Assembly: GCA_030043175.1 (NCBI GenBank)
Contig: JASHYD010000682.1
Location: 1 to 6,412, forward strand
DNA length: 6,412 nucleotides
Source of the DNA: Xanthobacteraceae bacterium
GTDB lineage: Bacteria > Pseudomonadota > Alphaproteobacteria > Rhizobiales > Xanthobacteraceae
Direction: 5' to 3'
Shown: positions 1 to 5,936 of the stretch, in pieces
Position numbering within the stretch: position 1 is the first letter of the stretch
How the letters are laid out: every line of letters starts with the position of its first letter
Program-made: the position numbers and the translations under genes
The notes under the pieces: model-generated
Database searches by the model: none
What the model was told of the DNA's origin: nothing
What the model saw: only the letters and a program-made list of their open reading frames with translations

Positions 1-51
1 ATCTTCGCCATCCTTCATCGCTCCCGCCCGCAAACGGAACCACTGGCATGA
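1..51 (+). CDS. C-terminal end of an upstream gene, probably the efflux partner of the adaptor (partial)
   Basis: Reading from base 1 in frame 1 gives a short open tail, IFAILHRSRPQTEPLA, ending at a TGA at 49-51. That stop overlaps the ATG of the adaptor gene (ATGA, 48-51), the usual sign of translational coupling within an operon. The tail is hydrophobic and then basic and polar, as expected where the last membrane helix of an inner-membrane transporter passes into a short cytoplasmic end. Adaptor genes of this type normally sit beside an RND permease, so a permease is the natural guess. Only 16 residues are visible, so family membership is inferred from context alone. Confidence 0.5.
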   Translation: MFAILHRSRPQTEPLA

Positions 52-1367
52 CTGAGAAACTCCGGCCTCAGCGCGGTGGCACCTCGGCCACCATTTTGGT
101 ATTGGTGATTCTCGCGGCCCTGGCGGCCTACGGTATCTGGTCGCGTCAGGCAGCTGTCGACGATCTGCAGAAACTTGCCGATGACGCGTCGTTACCACGC
201 GTGCAGGTCATCTCACCCCAAAAGGGTCCATCCGAACAATCTCTCACGTTGCCCGGCGAGGTTGCGGCGTGGAACGAAGCGCAGATATATGGGCAGGTCA
301 GCGGCTACATTTCGCAATGGTACAAGGACTACGGCGCGGAGGTGAAAGCTGGTGATCTTCTCGCTACTATCGAGGCTCCAGGACTCGACGCAGAATACGA
401 GGCCAGCAAGGCGAGCTTGGCGGTCGCGCAGGCGAAGTATAATCTAGCTCGACTAACCGCCGAGCGGTTCTCTGCGCTCACCAAAACCGCCGCCGTGACA
501 CAGCAAGATATCGACGACAAGAACGCAGCGGCCGAAGAACAGAAGGCGGAAGCCGCGGCCGCCCAGCAGAATGTCGAGCACTACCAGGCGATGATTGCTT
601 TCAAGCGTCTCGCTGCTCCCTTCGACGGGGTGGTCACGGCGCGACGGGTCAATGTCGGCGATTTCATCAACGCGGCGGGAGCGGACAGCAGCAGCCGCAG
701 TTCTGCCCAGGCCCCCTTCAGCGTCGCAGACGTCAGCAAGCTTCGCATCTTCGTGTCTGTGCCGCAGAATTTCGGCTACATCCTACATTCGGCCTTGAAG
801 GCCGATCTCCATCTCCTGGACGACCCCGCCAAGGTGATTCCCACGAAATTCCTCACAACCGCAGGAGCGGTGAACCGGTCGACCCGAACAATCGTGACAG
901 AATTCGAACTCGATGGTTCGCAAAGCGATTTGTCCCCCGGCGCGTATGTCAGCGTCGATCTGAAATTTCCGACCAATCCGAATATCCTTGTCGTGCCCGC
1001 CCAGGCGCTCCTGTTCCGAACTCAGGGCATGCAGGTCGCCGTGCTCGACGATATGGATCATGTTCAGCTCAAGACTGTCAGTCTTGGACGCAATCTCGGC
1101 CTAACGATGGAAATCCTGGCCGGACTGCAGCAGCGCGATCGCGTGGTCGCCAACCCATCACTCGGGCTGCTCGACGGCCAGCAAGTCAAGGTCGTGACAG
1201 CGACGAAAGGTTACGAAACGGTAGTTCCGCCAGCTAAGCCTGAGACGCCCGGGCCCCCTTCCCATCCCGAAATAACCGTGGCAGCCCCTCCGCGTTCCGC
1301 CGCTGATCCCCTGTCTCCTGCGAGCGGCATCAGCGACGCAAAAGCAAATAGCGATTCCGTAAGATAG
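48..1367 (+). CDS. RND-type efflux periplasmic adaptor (membrane fusion protein, HlyD/AcrA family)
   Basis: The 439-aa product should link an inner-membrane RND pump to an outer-membrane channel in the periplasm. A short basic N-terminus precedes one hydrophobic segment (about residues 13-31, ATILVLVILAALAAYGIW), which is a membrane anchor or uncleaved signal; there is no lipobox Cys. The two halves of the barrel-sandwich (lipoyl-like) domain lie near 66-112 (LPGEVAAWNEAQIYGQVSGY, then GAEVKAGDLLATIEAP) and 186-210 (RLAAPFDGVVTARRVNVGDF). Between them is an Ala/Glu/Gln-rich coiled-coil hairpin (about 113-183). A beta-barrel (about 230-310, with the LSPGAYVSVDL signature) and a membrane-proximal domain (about 311-385, VVPAQALLFRTQGMQVAVL) follow. 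After about residue 388 comes a Pro/Ser/Ala-rich, probably disordered tail of about 50 aa that is not part of the core fold. The start is the ATG overlapping the upstream stop; no strong Shine-Dalgarno is seen, consistent with coupling. The substrate cannot be told from sequence. No permease or outer-membrane factor follows, because IS debris begins about 200 bp downstream. Confidence 0.93.
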   Translation: MTEKLRPQRGGTSATILVLVILAALAAYGIWSRQAAVDDLQKLADDASLPRVQVISPQKGPSEQSLTLPGEVAAWNEAQIYGQVSGYISQWYKDYGAEVKAGDLLATIEAPGLDAEYEASKASLAVAQAKYNLARLTAERFSALTKTAAVTQQDIDDKNAAAEEQKAEAAAAQQNVEHYQAMIAFKRLAAPFDGVVTARRVNVGDFINAAGADSSSRSSAQAPFSVADVSKLRIFVSVPQNFGYILHSALKADLHLLDDPAKVIPTKFLTTAGAVNRSTRTIVTEFELDGSQSDLSPGAYVSVDLKFPTNPNILVVPAQALLFRTQGMQVAVLDDMDHVQLKTVSLGRNLGLTMEILAGLQQRDRVVANPSLGLLDGQQVKVVTATKGYETVVPPAKPETPGPPSHPEITVAAPPRSAADPLSPASGISDAKANSDSVR

Positions 1368-1519
1368 GATCGAGCTGGCTAGGCTTGCAGACATTCGCAT
1401 GTATGAGGGAGGATTCGCCAAGAAGAGGAAAGCTGATTCAAGGCTGAAAAAAAGGAGTCTAGCTTGATTTGCCTCGGTGCGTGGGTGTGCTGATCAGGTT
1501 GACGAGCCCAGGTTAGCGT

Positions 1520-1544
1520 AAGTTTTTCGTGACAAAAAAAACTT
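1520..1544. repeat. AT-rich inverted repeat (hairpin) upstream of the IS remnant
   Basis: AAGTTTTT (1520-1527) and AAAAACTT (1537-1544) are perfect 8-bp inverted repeats around a 9-nt loop, CGTGACAAA. The stem has only one G-C pair, so it is not a conventional intrinsic terminator, although it lies downstream of the efflux adaptor in a G+C-rich background. It falls about 25 bp before the first recognisable transposase codons and could be a leftover of the IS non-coding end. It does not look like a documented ISAs1 terminal repeat. The function is unknown. Confidence 0.35.
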
Positions 1545-1568
1545 GTGCCGCTCCGCGTGACGCACTGA

Positions 1569-1986
1569 TTTTCTGAGTTCTACCACGGTATTCCCTGCGT
1601 CGACTGGTTGTGCTCGGTGATGAACCGGCTTGATCCGGACCTGTTTAGGGCCTGCTTTTCGTCCTGGGCCGCAGCCTGCTGGCAGGACAAGCTTGGTCTT
1701 GTGGCGATCGACGGCAAGACCTCGCGTCGCAGCCACAATCGAAAGACCGATCAGAAAGCCCTGCATCTAGCTTTCGCCCCCGCAAGCCAGCTGGTGATTG
1801 GACAACAGGCCGTCTTCGAAAAATCGAACGGAATCATGGCCATTGCGGCCCTCATAGAGCGCCTCGATCTCAAGGGCGCGCTGGTCTCGATCGGTGCCAT
1901 GGGATGCAATCCCAACATCGCCCAGTCTGTTTGCGACGCCGAGGCCCGACTACCTGTTGGTAGTGAACGACAACCAGCCGATCTAA
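1569..1986 (+). pseudogene. ISAs1-family transposase remnant (DDE, truncated and frameshifted)
   Basis: This is a decayed middle part of an ISAs1-family DDE transposase. Recognisable blocks, in order, are FYHGIPCVDWLCSVMNRLDP (usual family form: HGIPSHDTFxRVFxxLDP), then VAIDGKTSRRSHNR with the first catalytic Asp, then ALHLAFAPASQLVIGQ, EKSNGIMAIAALIERLDLKG and ALVSIGAMGCNPNIAQ. The family normally has IDAMGC at the last block, where the Asp is the second catalytic residue. Here it is Gly (GGT, 1893-1895), so the enzyme would be inactive. Near 1947 the frame shifts by one: the downstream frame reads DYLLVVNDNQP, the family's usual LKxNQ block, and stops at TAA 1984-1986. The reading frame opens after a TGA at 1566-1568, with no proper start. 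The N-terminal domain and about the last 150 residues are absent, and no terminal inverted repeats or target duplication were found. A longer open frame runs on to 2042 but is out of frame with the family after 1947. Confidence 0.85.
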
Positions 1987-2044
1987 CCAATCGGAGTGAG
2001 CCGGATCAAGGGCCTGTTCGGCCCGCTAGACGGAGCAATTGACG

Positions 2045-2620
2045 ATGGCACACGATCACCCCGTGGCAGCGAAACCTATCCGCGGCAAATGCCTCTGCGG
2101 AAGCTTCCAGTTCGAGATTTCGGGACCGATCAGTGACGTTCGGCTTTGTCACTGCGATCTTTGTCGACGCGGCAACGGTACAGCCTTTTCTGCCAACGCG
2201 CGAATTCCACTTGAACGGTACCGGGTCATTGCTGGTGAAGATTTGATATCTGAGTATGAGTCTTCACCGGGCTCTCGGCGGTGCTTTTGCTCGCGTTGCG
2301 GGTCGCCCGTGTTTGCGCGGGTCGTGAAAGACCCAGACCACATTCGGGTTCGGCTCGGAACACTCGATAGGGAGGTTGATGCGGAGATTGTAGCCCATGT
2401 GTGGGTGAGTTCGAAAGCACGTTGGGATCGCCTCACCTGGGCTATTCCGTCCTTCGAACGCGGTATTGATCACGCGCGTTTGAGCGGTGACCGCGGCGGG
2501 CATGTGGTCGGAGCGGACGCTATCGGGGATGAGCTGCCGGTGACGTTAAAAATCAGCAGTGGCCTTGCCGGCACGAACGATCATCTGCGAAAATTCGCTC
2601 GTCGAATGGCCGTGGCCTAG
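2045..2620 (+). CDS. GFA-family (glutathione-dependent formaldehyde-activating-like, Mss4-fold) zinc-binding protein
   Basis: The 191-aa cytosolic protein has the family's zinc-binding cysteines in order: CLCG (C16, C18), then CHCDLCRRGNGTAFSANAR (C35, C37, C40), then RCFCSRCGSPVF (C80, C82, C85). The domain ends as usual near W132-F137 (TWAIPSFERG). The family is named for a Paracoccus glutathione-dependent formaldehyde-activating enzyme, but most members have no known reaction, so no specific activity should be assigned. Typical members have about 115-145 aa. The residues after about 140 form an extra tail, rich in Gly/Asp and then basic, that I do not recognise. The ATG at 2045 is preferred over a TTG at 2039 because GGAG at 2032-2035 lies 9 nt upstream. 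This RBS and start sit at the ragged edge of the ISAs1 remnant, so the promoter and perhaps the original 5' end may have been changed by that insertion. Confidence 0.88.
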   Translation: MAHDHPVAAKPIRGKCLCGSFQFEISGPISDVRLCHCDLCRRGNGTAFSANARIPLERYRVIAGEDLISEYESSPGSRRCFCSRCGSPVFARVVKDPDHIRVRLGTLDREVDAEIVAHVWVSSKARWDRLTWAIPSFERGIDHARLSGDRGGHVVGADAIGDELPVTLKISSGLAGTNDHLRKFARRMAVA

Positions 2621-2744
2621 CGGCTCGCCTCTCTGCCCTCCCGTCGCGGCCGGCAATAAGCACTTCGGTTCTCGCCTAGCCGCGCCACATGTAGCCCGTT
2701 CAAAAAGTAGCGCAGAACGGAGGTTTGAAAAGGACAGTAGGATC

Positions 2745-2897
2745 ATGAATGACAACGGCGAGGTTCGCAACGTCGTTGGGGCGCAGCCGGGCTGGCTACT
2801 TGCCCGGTTCGTAGCTGGCTGGGGCGAAGGAGAATATGATTTCGACTACGAACCGATCATCGCCAGGGATCAACTGAGACGCTTTGACCGAACATAA
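2745..2897 (+). CDS. Possible 50-aa hypothetical protein
   Basis: The ORF begins ATG at 2745 and runs MNDNGEVRNVVGAQPGWLLA, then an acidic, aromatic stretch (GEGEYDFDYEPIIARD) and a basic end (QLRRFDRT). An AGGA lies about 11 nt upstream (near 2730-2734) and a better GGAGG about 21 nt upstream, so initiation signals are mediocre. I do not recognise the family. The composition looks more protein-like than a random frame, but its last 7-13 codons overlap the 3' end of the antisense adenosine deaminase relic. At least the C-terminus may therefore be junction sequence, or the whole ORF may be a fragment of a longer small protein. Confidence 0.35.
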   Translation: MNDNGEVRNVVGAQPGWLLARFVAGWGEGEYDFDYEPIIARDQLRRFDRT

Positions 2898-3193
2898 AGA
2901 CGTCGTCCGTATTGACGGTCACCTTCACACCGGGCGTCGTAGAGCTTGCGGATCGGATGTTCCGCCAAGGCTTCGAGCCACCCGAGTTTCACATTGGAGG
3001 TCGGACAGATGTTGAGGCGGATGCGATTGTCTGCCAGGACGTCATCATGAAGGTCGACTTGGCCGCTGCAATCCCGTGCTGCACCTCGTCGAACTCCCGC
3101 TCCTCGACGGCACGTTGCACCGAATCGGGCGTCTCCCCCCCGTGCGCTTTCGGTCTCAGGCCAGCGTCCTTATTTGCTCCAATTTCAGCTGTC
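2857..3193 (-). pseudogene. Adenosine deaminase family remnant (both ends missing, two frameshifts)
   Basis: The minus strand encodes most of the C-terminal half of a metal-dependent adenosine/adenine deaminase-type amidohydrolase, split over three frames. Segment A (about 3192-3043) reads KDAGLRPKAHGGETPDSVQR and DEVQHGIAAAKS, matching the family's KAHAGE catalytic block (His and Glu kept) and its metal-binding HG. Segment B (about 3040-2933) reads VLADNRIRLNICPTSNVKLG and then AEHPIRKLYDA, the family's CPTSN block. Segment C (2931-2875) reads GVKVTVNTDDVFMFGQSVS, with the metal-binding and catalytic Asp pair in NTDD. Moving from A to B requires one missing base near 3042, and from B to C one extra base at about 2932. 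After GQSVS similarity ends and an in-frame stop lies at 2857-2859. The N-terminal half (about 190 residues, including the HxH metal site) is not found upstream of about 3193. Active-site residues survive but the gene cannot make an intact enzyme. Confidence 0.88.
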
Positions 3194-3406
3194 GGGGAGT
3201 TCGGCTGTGTCCCGCACCGCTCGCGGCCACCCCTTGACAAGAGCAAGTTGCGGGGCATCGTCGTCGTCGGTACGAAGGCCGTTACAAACCGTTTGACCTG
3301 AAGACGATCCCTACAGGGCCAGCGTTCTCTCCCAAGCTTGCTCCGAAAGGACTATCCTCGGGTCGCGGGGCCGGACGCGGCCTTCGTTTTCATCGGGGAG
3401 GTACTC

Positions 3407-4621
3407 ATGACGCAGTTGCAGGACAAGGACGCGATGTCGCGACGGAAGCTGGTCCAAGCGCTGGCGGCCGGAGCCGGCGCCGTAGTGGCTGGAACTCGCG
3501 GCGCGGCGGCGCAGGCGGGAGTAGCGGCACCGCCCTCGACCGTTAGCAATCCGCCACGCGATTTCGGCCCGCGCGGTGCGCCGACCACCTATTTCTGGGA
3601 CCCCGACATCATCGCGGTCGAGCCGCAGTTCAACGACATTGCGCAGGCCAACACGGCGATCAAGCGCCTGTACACGGGTCTCTTATGGGCCGAGGGCCCG
3701 GCCTGGAGCGGGCAGGGGCGCTACCTGGTTTGGAGCGACATTCCAAACAATCGGCAGATGCGCTGGTCGGAGGACGACGGTCGCGTCAGCGTGTTCCGCA
3801 ATCCGTCGAACTATAGCAATGGCAACACATTCGATTTCCAGGGTCGACAACTCTCCTGCGAGCATCTCGCCCGCCGCGTAGTACGGTACGACCATGACGG
3901 GACGGCGAGTGTGATCGCCGATTCCTACCAAGGCAAGCGGCTCAACTCGCCGAACGACGTCGTAGCGCATCCTGACGGCAGCTATTGGTTCACGGATCCA
4001 CCCTATGGCGGCCAGCTCTACGAAGGCGAACCAGATGTGGCGAGCGGCCCCAGCAACACGGCCGGCCGGCTCAATCCCCGCATCGGCCAGCCTGCGGGCT
4101 TCATCCCCGGCCGCCGCGAATTGCCCACCAATTGCTACCGTGTCGACCCGAGCGGACGCATCGACCTGGTGTTGAGCGAAGATCAGATTCCTGATCCCAA
4201 CGGCCTCGTGTTCTCGCCGGACTACAAGAAGCTCTACGTCATCAGCACCGGCAAGGGTCCTGGCGATAGCGGGCCAGGCGGTAAGGGCGACATGTATGTG
4301 TTCGACGTCGGCTCCGACAACAAACTTTCCAATCAAAAACTCTTCAGTGACTTCACGATCGACGGCGTGAAGTGCGGGCCGGACGGAGCGCGCTGTGACG
4401 TCAACGGCAATGTCTGGGTCTCAAGCAATGCTGGTCGCGCCGTGGGCTATAACGGCGTTACGGTGTGGACGCCGGCGGGCCAACTCATCGGCCGCATCCG
4501 GTTGCCCGAGGTTTGCGCCAATCTTTGCTTCGGCGGCCCCAAGCGCAACCGCCTATTCATGGCCGCGAGCCAGTCGCTCTACGCGGTCTATGTCGGTACC
4601 CAGGGAGCGGCGCCGGGTTGA
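3407..4621 (+). CDS. Tat-exported SMP-30/gluconolactonase-like beta-propeller enzyme
   Basis: The 404-aa protein belongs to the SMP-30/gluconolactonase/LRE family of six-bladed propellers, whose members hydrolyse sugar lactones or related esters using one divalent metal. A twin-arginine signal (SRRKLVQ, residues 11-17) is followed by an Ala/Gly-rich hydrophobic stretch (18-29) and a likely cleavage site after AQA (35-37), so it should be folded and exported to the periplasm. Family blocks present are LLWAEGPAW (Glu96), LNSPNDVVAHPDGSYWFTDP (Asn183), DPNGLVFSPDYKKLYV (Asn265) and KCGPDGARCDVNGNVWVSS (Asp326); these four residues correspond to the usual metal ligands and catalytic Asp. Length is as expected for exported members with an N-terminal extension (about 60-90). 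The ATG at 3407 is chosen because GGGGAGG (3395-3401) lies 5 nt upstream and it places the Tat motif near the N-terminus; an in-frame TTG at 3338 lacks such an RBS. It appears to be a single-gene unit between two decayed regions. The true substrate is unknown. Confidence 0.92.
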   Translation: MTQLQDKDAMSRRKLVQALAAGAGAVVAGTRGAAAQAGVAAPPSTVSNPPRDFGPRGAPTTYFWDPDIIAVEPQFNDIAQANTAIKRLYTGLLWAEGPAWSGQGRYLVWSDIPNNRQMRWSEDDGRVSVFRNPSNYSNGNTFDFQGRQLSCEHLARRVVRYDHDGTASVIADSYQGKRLNSPNDVVAHPDGSYWFTDPPYGGQLYEGEPDVASGPSNTAGRLNPRIGQPAGFIPGRRELPTNCYRVDPSGRIDLVLSEDQIPDPNGLVFSPDYKKLYVISTGKGPGDSGPGGKGDMYVFDVGSDNKLSNQKLFSDFTIDGVKCGPDGARCDVNGNVWVSSNAGRAVGYNGVTVWTPAGQLIGRIRLPEVCANLCFGGPKRNRLFMAASQSLYAVYVGTQGAAPG

Positions 4622-5150
4622 GCGTTGCTAAAGTCACGAGCAGCGAGGTGGGCGTGGCATCAGCGCGCCCACCCCAAATAGCGACAATCCGGCTCGAGCA
4701 ACTATACGGCTGGCGAAACGACCCGAAGTCAGCCGTTCCAACCGGACGGTCACCGCCGGCTGCTCATCGCCAACCTCTCTCCACCGATGCGCTCGGCACA
4801 GAGGCGAAGCAGAACACCACATAGTGGCGGCCAGCGCGGCGCAGGGAGTACGTGAGCAGCGTCGCCGATAGGATAGCGGCAGCGCAAAATATCACCCCAC
4901 TGTGACGCGAACACCGATTGTCAGCTGATGGGGCACGGCTTGCGGGCCGCAATGGGTAGAAAGATGATTTCAGCGAGGGGTGCTCGGGCTCGGGGGATGT
5001 GGGAAGAGTTTGAACAGACCGACATCCAAGCCTCCAAACCGGGGCGATTGTAAATTCAATTCATATCAGTTCGTTCGCGACGGTGTGCGGACTGGGTCCA
5101 CAGGCACGCTCCCGCCTCGCAGTCGCTCTCCAGCCTTTCGCTGTCTTCAG
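4622..5150. other. About 530 bp without a recognisable gene
   Basis: Apart from the stem-loop at 4647-4673, I see no convincing coding signal here. Plus-strand frames crossing 4621-4824 are continuations of an out-of-frame reading of the SMP-30 gene. A minus-strand frame (about 4952-4764) contains a hydrophobic run, VIFCAAAILSATLLTYSLRR, that resembles part of a membrane protein, but it has no RBS, no family match that I recognise, and is only 62 codons. The region may hold older, unrecognisable gene debris, as its right side leads directly into a monooxygenase relic. Confidence 0.5.
4647..4673. terminator. Stem-loop just after the SMP-30 gene, possible transcription end
   Basis: GGTGGGCG (4647-4654) and CGCCCACC (4666-4673) form a perfect 8-bp G+C-rich stem with an 11-nt loop. 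It starts 26 nt after the SMP-30 stop codon. No T-run follows (the next bases are CCAAATAG), so it is not a canonical intrinsic terminator. It could still act as a 3' stabilising hairpin or with Rho. Confidence 0.35.
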
Positions 5151-5379
5151 GGTGGCGAACGCGTCGCCATGGTCGGTGATGCGGCAATGAGTGCTAGCCC
5201 GAATATGGGCTTCGGCATGGCCAGGGCAGCTGCGACGCCCAGGCGTTGGCCAAAACATGCGCGGGATCAACGAGGACATCGAGACAGCGTTGAAGGCCCG
5301 TGCCGGTGATCGGGTTGATGAATGCGCGTTCGCCCGAAGATTGGCTGCGGGTGTTGGCCCCCATTTCGCCAAGGGCTAA
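5151..5379 (+). pseudogene. C-terminal remnant of a FAD-dependent monooxygenase (FAD_binding_3 type)
   Basis: The block GERVAMVGDAAMSASPNMGF (from 5154), followed by GMARAA, matches the second FAD-contact motif of class A flavoprotein hydroxylases, usually written RVxLxGDAAHxxxPxxGxGxxxA. After about 5231 the family continuation is found only by changing frame. Codons from 5234 read DAQALAK, and codons from 5266 in the third frame read INEDIETALKAR and then GDRVDECAFARRLAAGVGP. These correspond to the family's A(G)DAxALAxAL, DIDxALxAYExxR and PVGxRVVxxARRLG blocks. At least two frameshifts are therefore needed, and the reading ends at TAA 5377-5379. The N-terminal GxGxxG nucleotide-binding part and the substrate domain are not present upstream, so only about the last 75 codons of a protein of roughly 380-400 aa remain. 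The subfamily and substrate cannot be assigned. Confidence 0.75.
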
Positions 5380-5405
5380 GTCAAACCTGTTAGGTTGAGT
5401 CGATC

Positions 5406-5510
5406 ATGCAACCAACTAAATTCCAGTTCGTCATCAACCTGAAGACCAAGGCACTCGGTGTGAACCTGCCGCCGACCTTGTTGGCGATTGCCGATGACAT
5501 CATCGCATGA
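5406..5510 (+). pseudogene. 3' end of an ABC-type substrate-binding protein gene (TrpX/DUF534 type), first copy
   Basis: The 34 codons from 5406 to the TGA at 5508-5510 read [20 protein letters not shown] and then [13 protein letters not shown]. This closely follows the conserved C-terminus of the large ABC_sub_bind family abundant in Bradyrhizobium, generally QPTKFELVINLKTAKALGLxxPPxLLARADEVIE. One Ala of the usual KTAKALG is missing, which leaves the frame intact. The family protein is about 320-330 aa, and everything before these codons is absent; an in-frame TAG lies just upstream at 5391-5393. Family members are periplasmic solute receptors for ABC importers with mostly unknown ligands. 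The ATG at 5406 is an internal Met (or substitution) at the break point, not a start. No transporter permease or ATPase gene is nearby. Confidence 0.82.
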
Positions 5511-5848
5511 GGGCGGGAGTTCATTGCGGGGCTCGGGGGCACGACTGCTTGGCCACTCGCGTTGCGCGGGCAGCAACTGCCCACACCGGCGCTCGGGCTT
5601 TTGGTGACCGGCCTCCGGGCGGCAGTGCCACCCAGCGTTGCCATATTGTGCCCGGACATCGAGCCGAAGCGGCTGGGACTGCTGCATGAGCTGGCGCCGT
5701 GGACGATACGATTTGCTCTGATGATCCGGTAGTAACCTTCTTGCGTCCAGGGCGGGCTCGCTGCAAGCTGTGGCCGCAACGATCAGGGGTGCACACCGAT
5801 GTGCTATATGCGTCCATCGGTGAGATCGAGGCGCCCTTTGGCGCTTGA
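5507..5848 (+). pseudogene. 5' part of a second ABC-type substrate-binding protein gene (TrpX/DUF534 type), internally deleted and frameshifted
   Basis: An ATG at 5507 overlaps the stop of the preceding relic (ATGA). After M-R the frame must shift. From 5514 the reading is REFIAGLGGTTAWPLALRGQ, the typical Tat-like leader of this family (MRRREFIxxLGGAAAWPLAARAQQ). About 20 codons later the same frame reads DIEPKRLGLLHELAPWTIRF, which matches the mid-protein block AxKRLGLLRELVPxATRVA. Roughly 100 codons are therefore deleted between the two blocks without losing frame. This frame stops at TAG 5730-5732. Further pieces follow in other frames: LQAVAATIRGA (from 5761), and VLYASIGEIEAPFGA, ending at TGA 5846-5848, the family's VLxASxxxEIDAAFATL block. 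The remaining C-terminal third is absent. No functional product is possible. Confidence 0.8.
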
Positions 5849-5936
5849 GGCGTTCGACCCAAGCGGAGGGAAACGAAGCGATTTGGGCGCGTTGGCAAAG
5901 CAGGCTAGACACCGAGTTTTTCGGAGGAGGGAATTA

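Noticed and set aside
3234..3262. TTGACA at 3234-3239 as a promoter -35 for the SMP-30 gene
   Set aside because: At 17 bp spacing the -10 position reads ATCGTC, with no TATAAT-like hexamer, so the match is probably chance.
2912..3301. Plus-strand 129-codon ORF that looks like a hypothetical protein
   Set aside because: It starts at TTG without an RBS and is antisense to the adenosine deaminase relic, whose conserved blocks on the other strand explain the open frame.
3683..4336. Long minus-strand ORF (217 codons) opposite the SMP-30 gene
   Set aside because: It is a shadow of the G+C-rich codon bias of the SMP-30 gene, which has clear family motifs; the antisense product has no recognisable domain.
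4764..4952. Minus-strand frame with a hydrophobic stretch, possibly a membrane protein piece
   Set aside because: It is only 62 codons with no RBS and no family that I can name; one hydrophobic run is too little to support a gene or pseudogene.
5384..5413. Short inverted repeats AACCT/AGGTT (5384-5396) and GGTTG/CAACC (5393-5413) as an operator or attachment site
   Set aside because: The stems are only 5 bp, overlap each other, and lie at the junction between two pseudogenes with no promoter or integrase nearby.
5376..5912. Minus-strand ORF of 178 codons over the ABC substrate-binding relics
   Set aside because: The plus strand carries family motifs throughout this stretch; the minus-strand product is low-complexity and rich in Arg, Pro and Ser, typical of a shadow frame.
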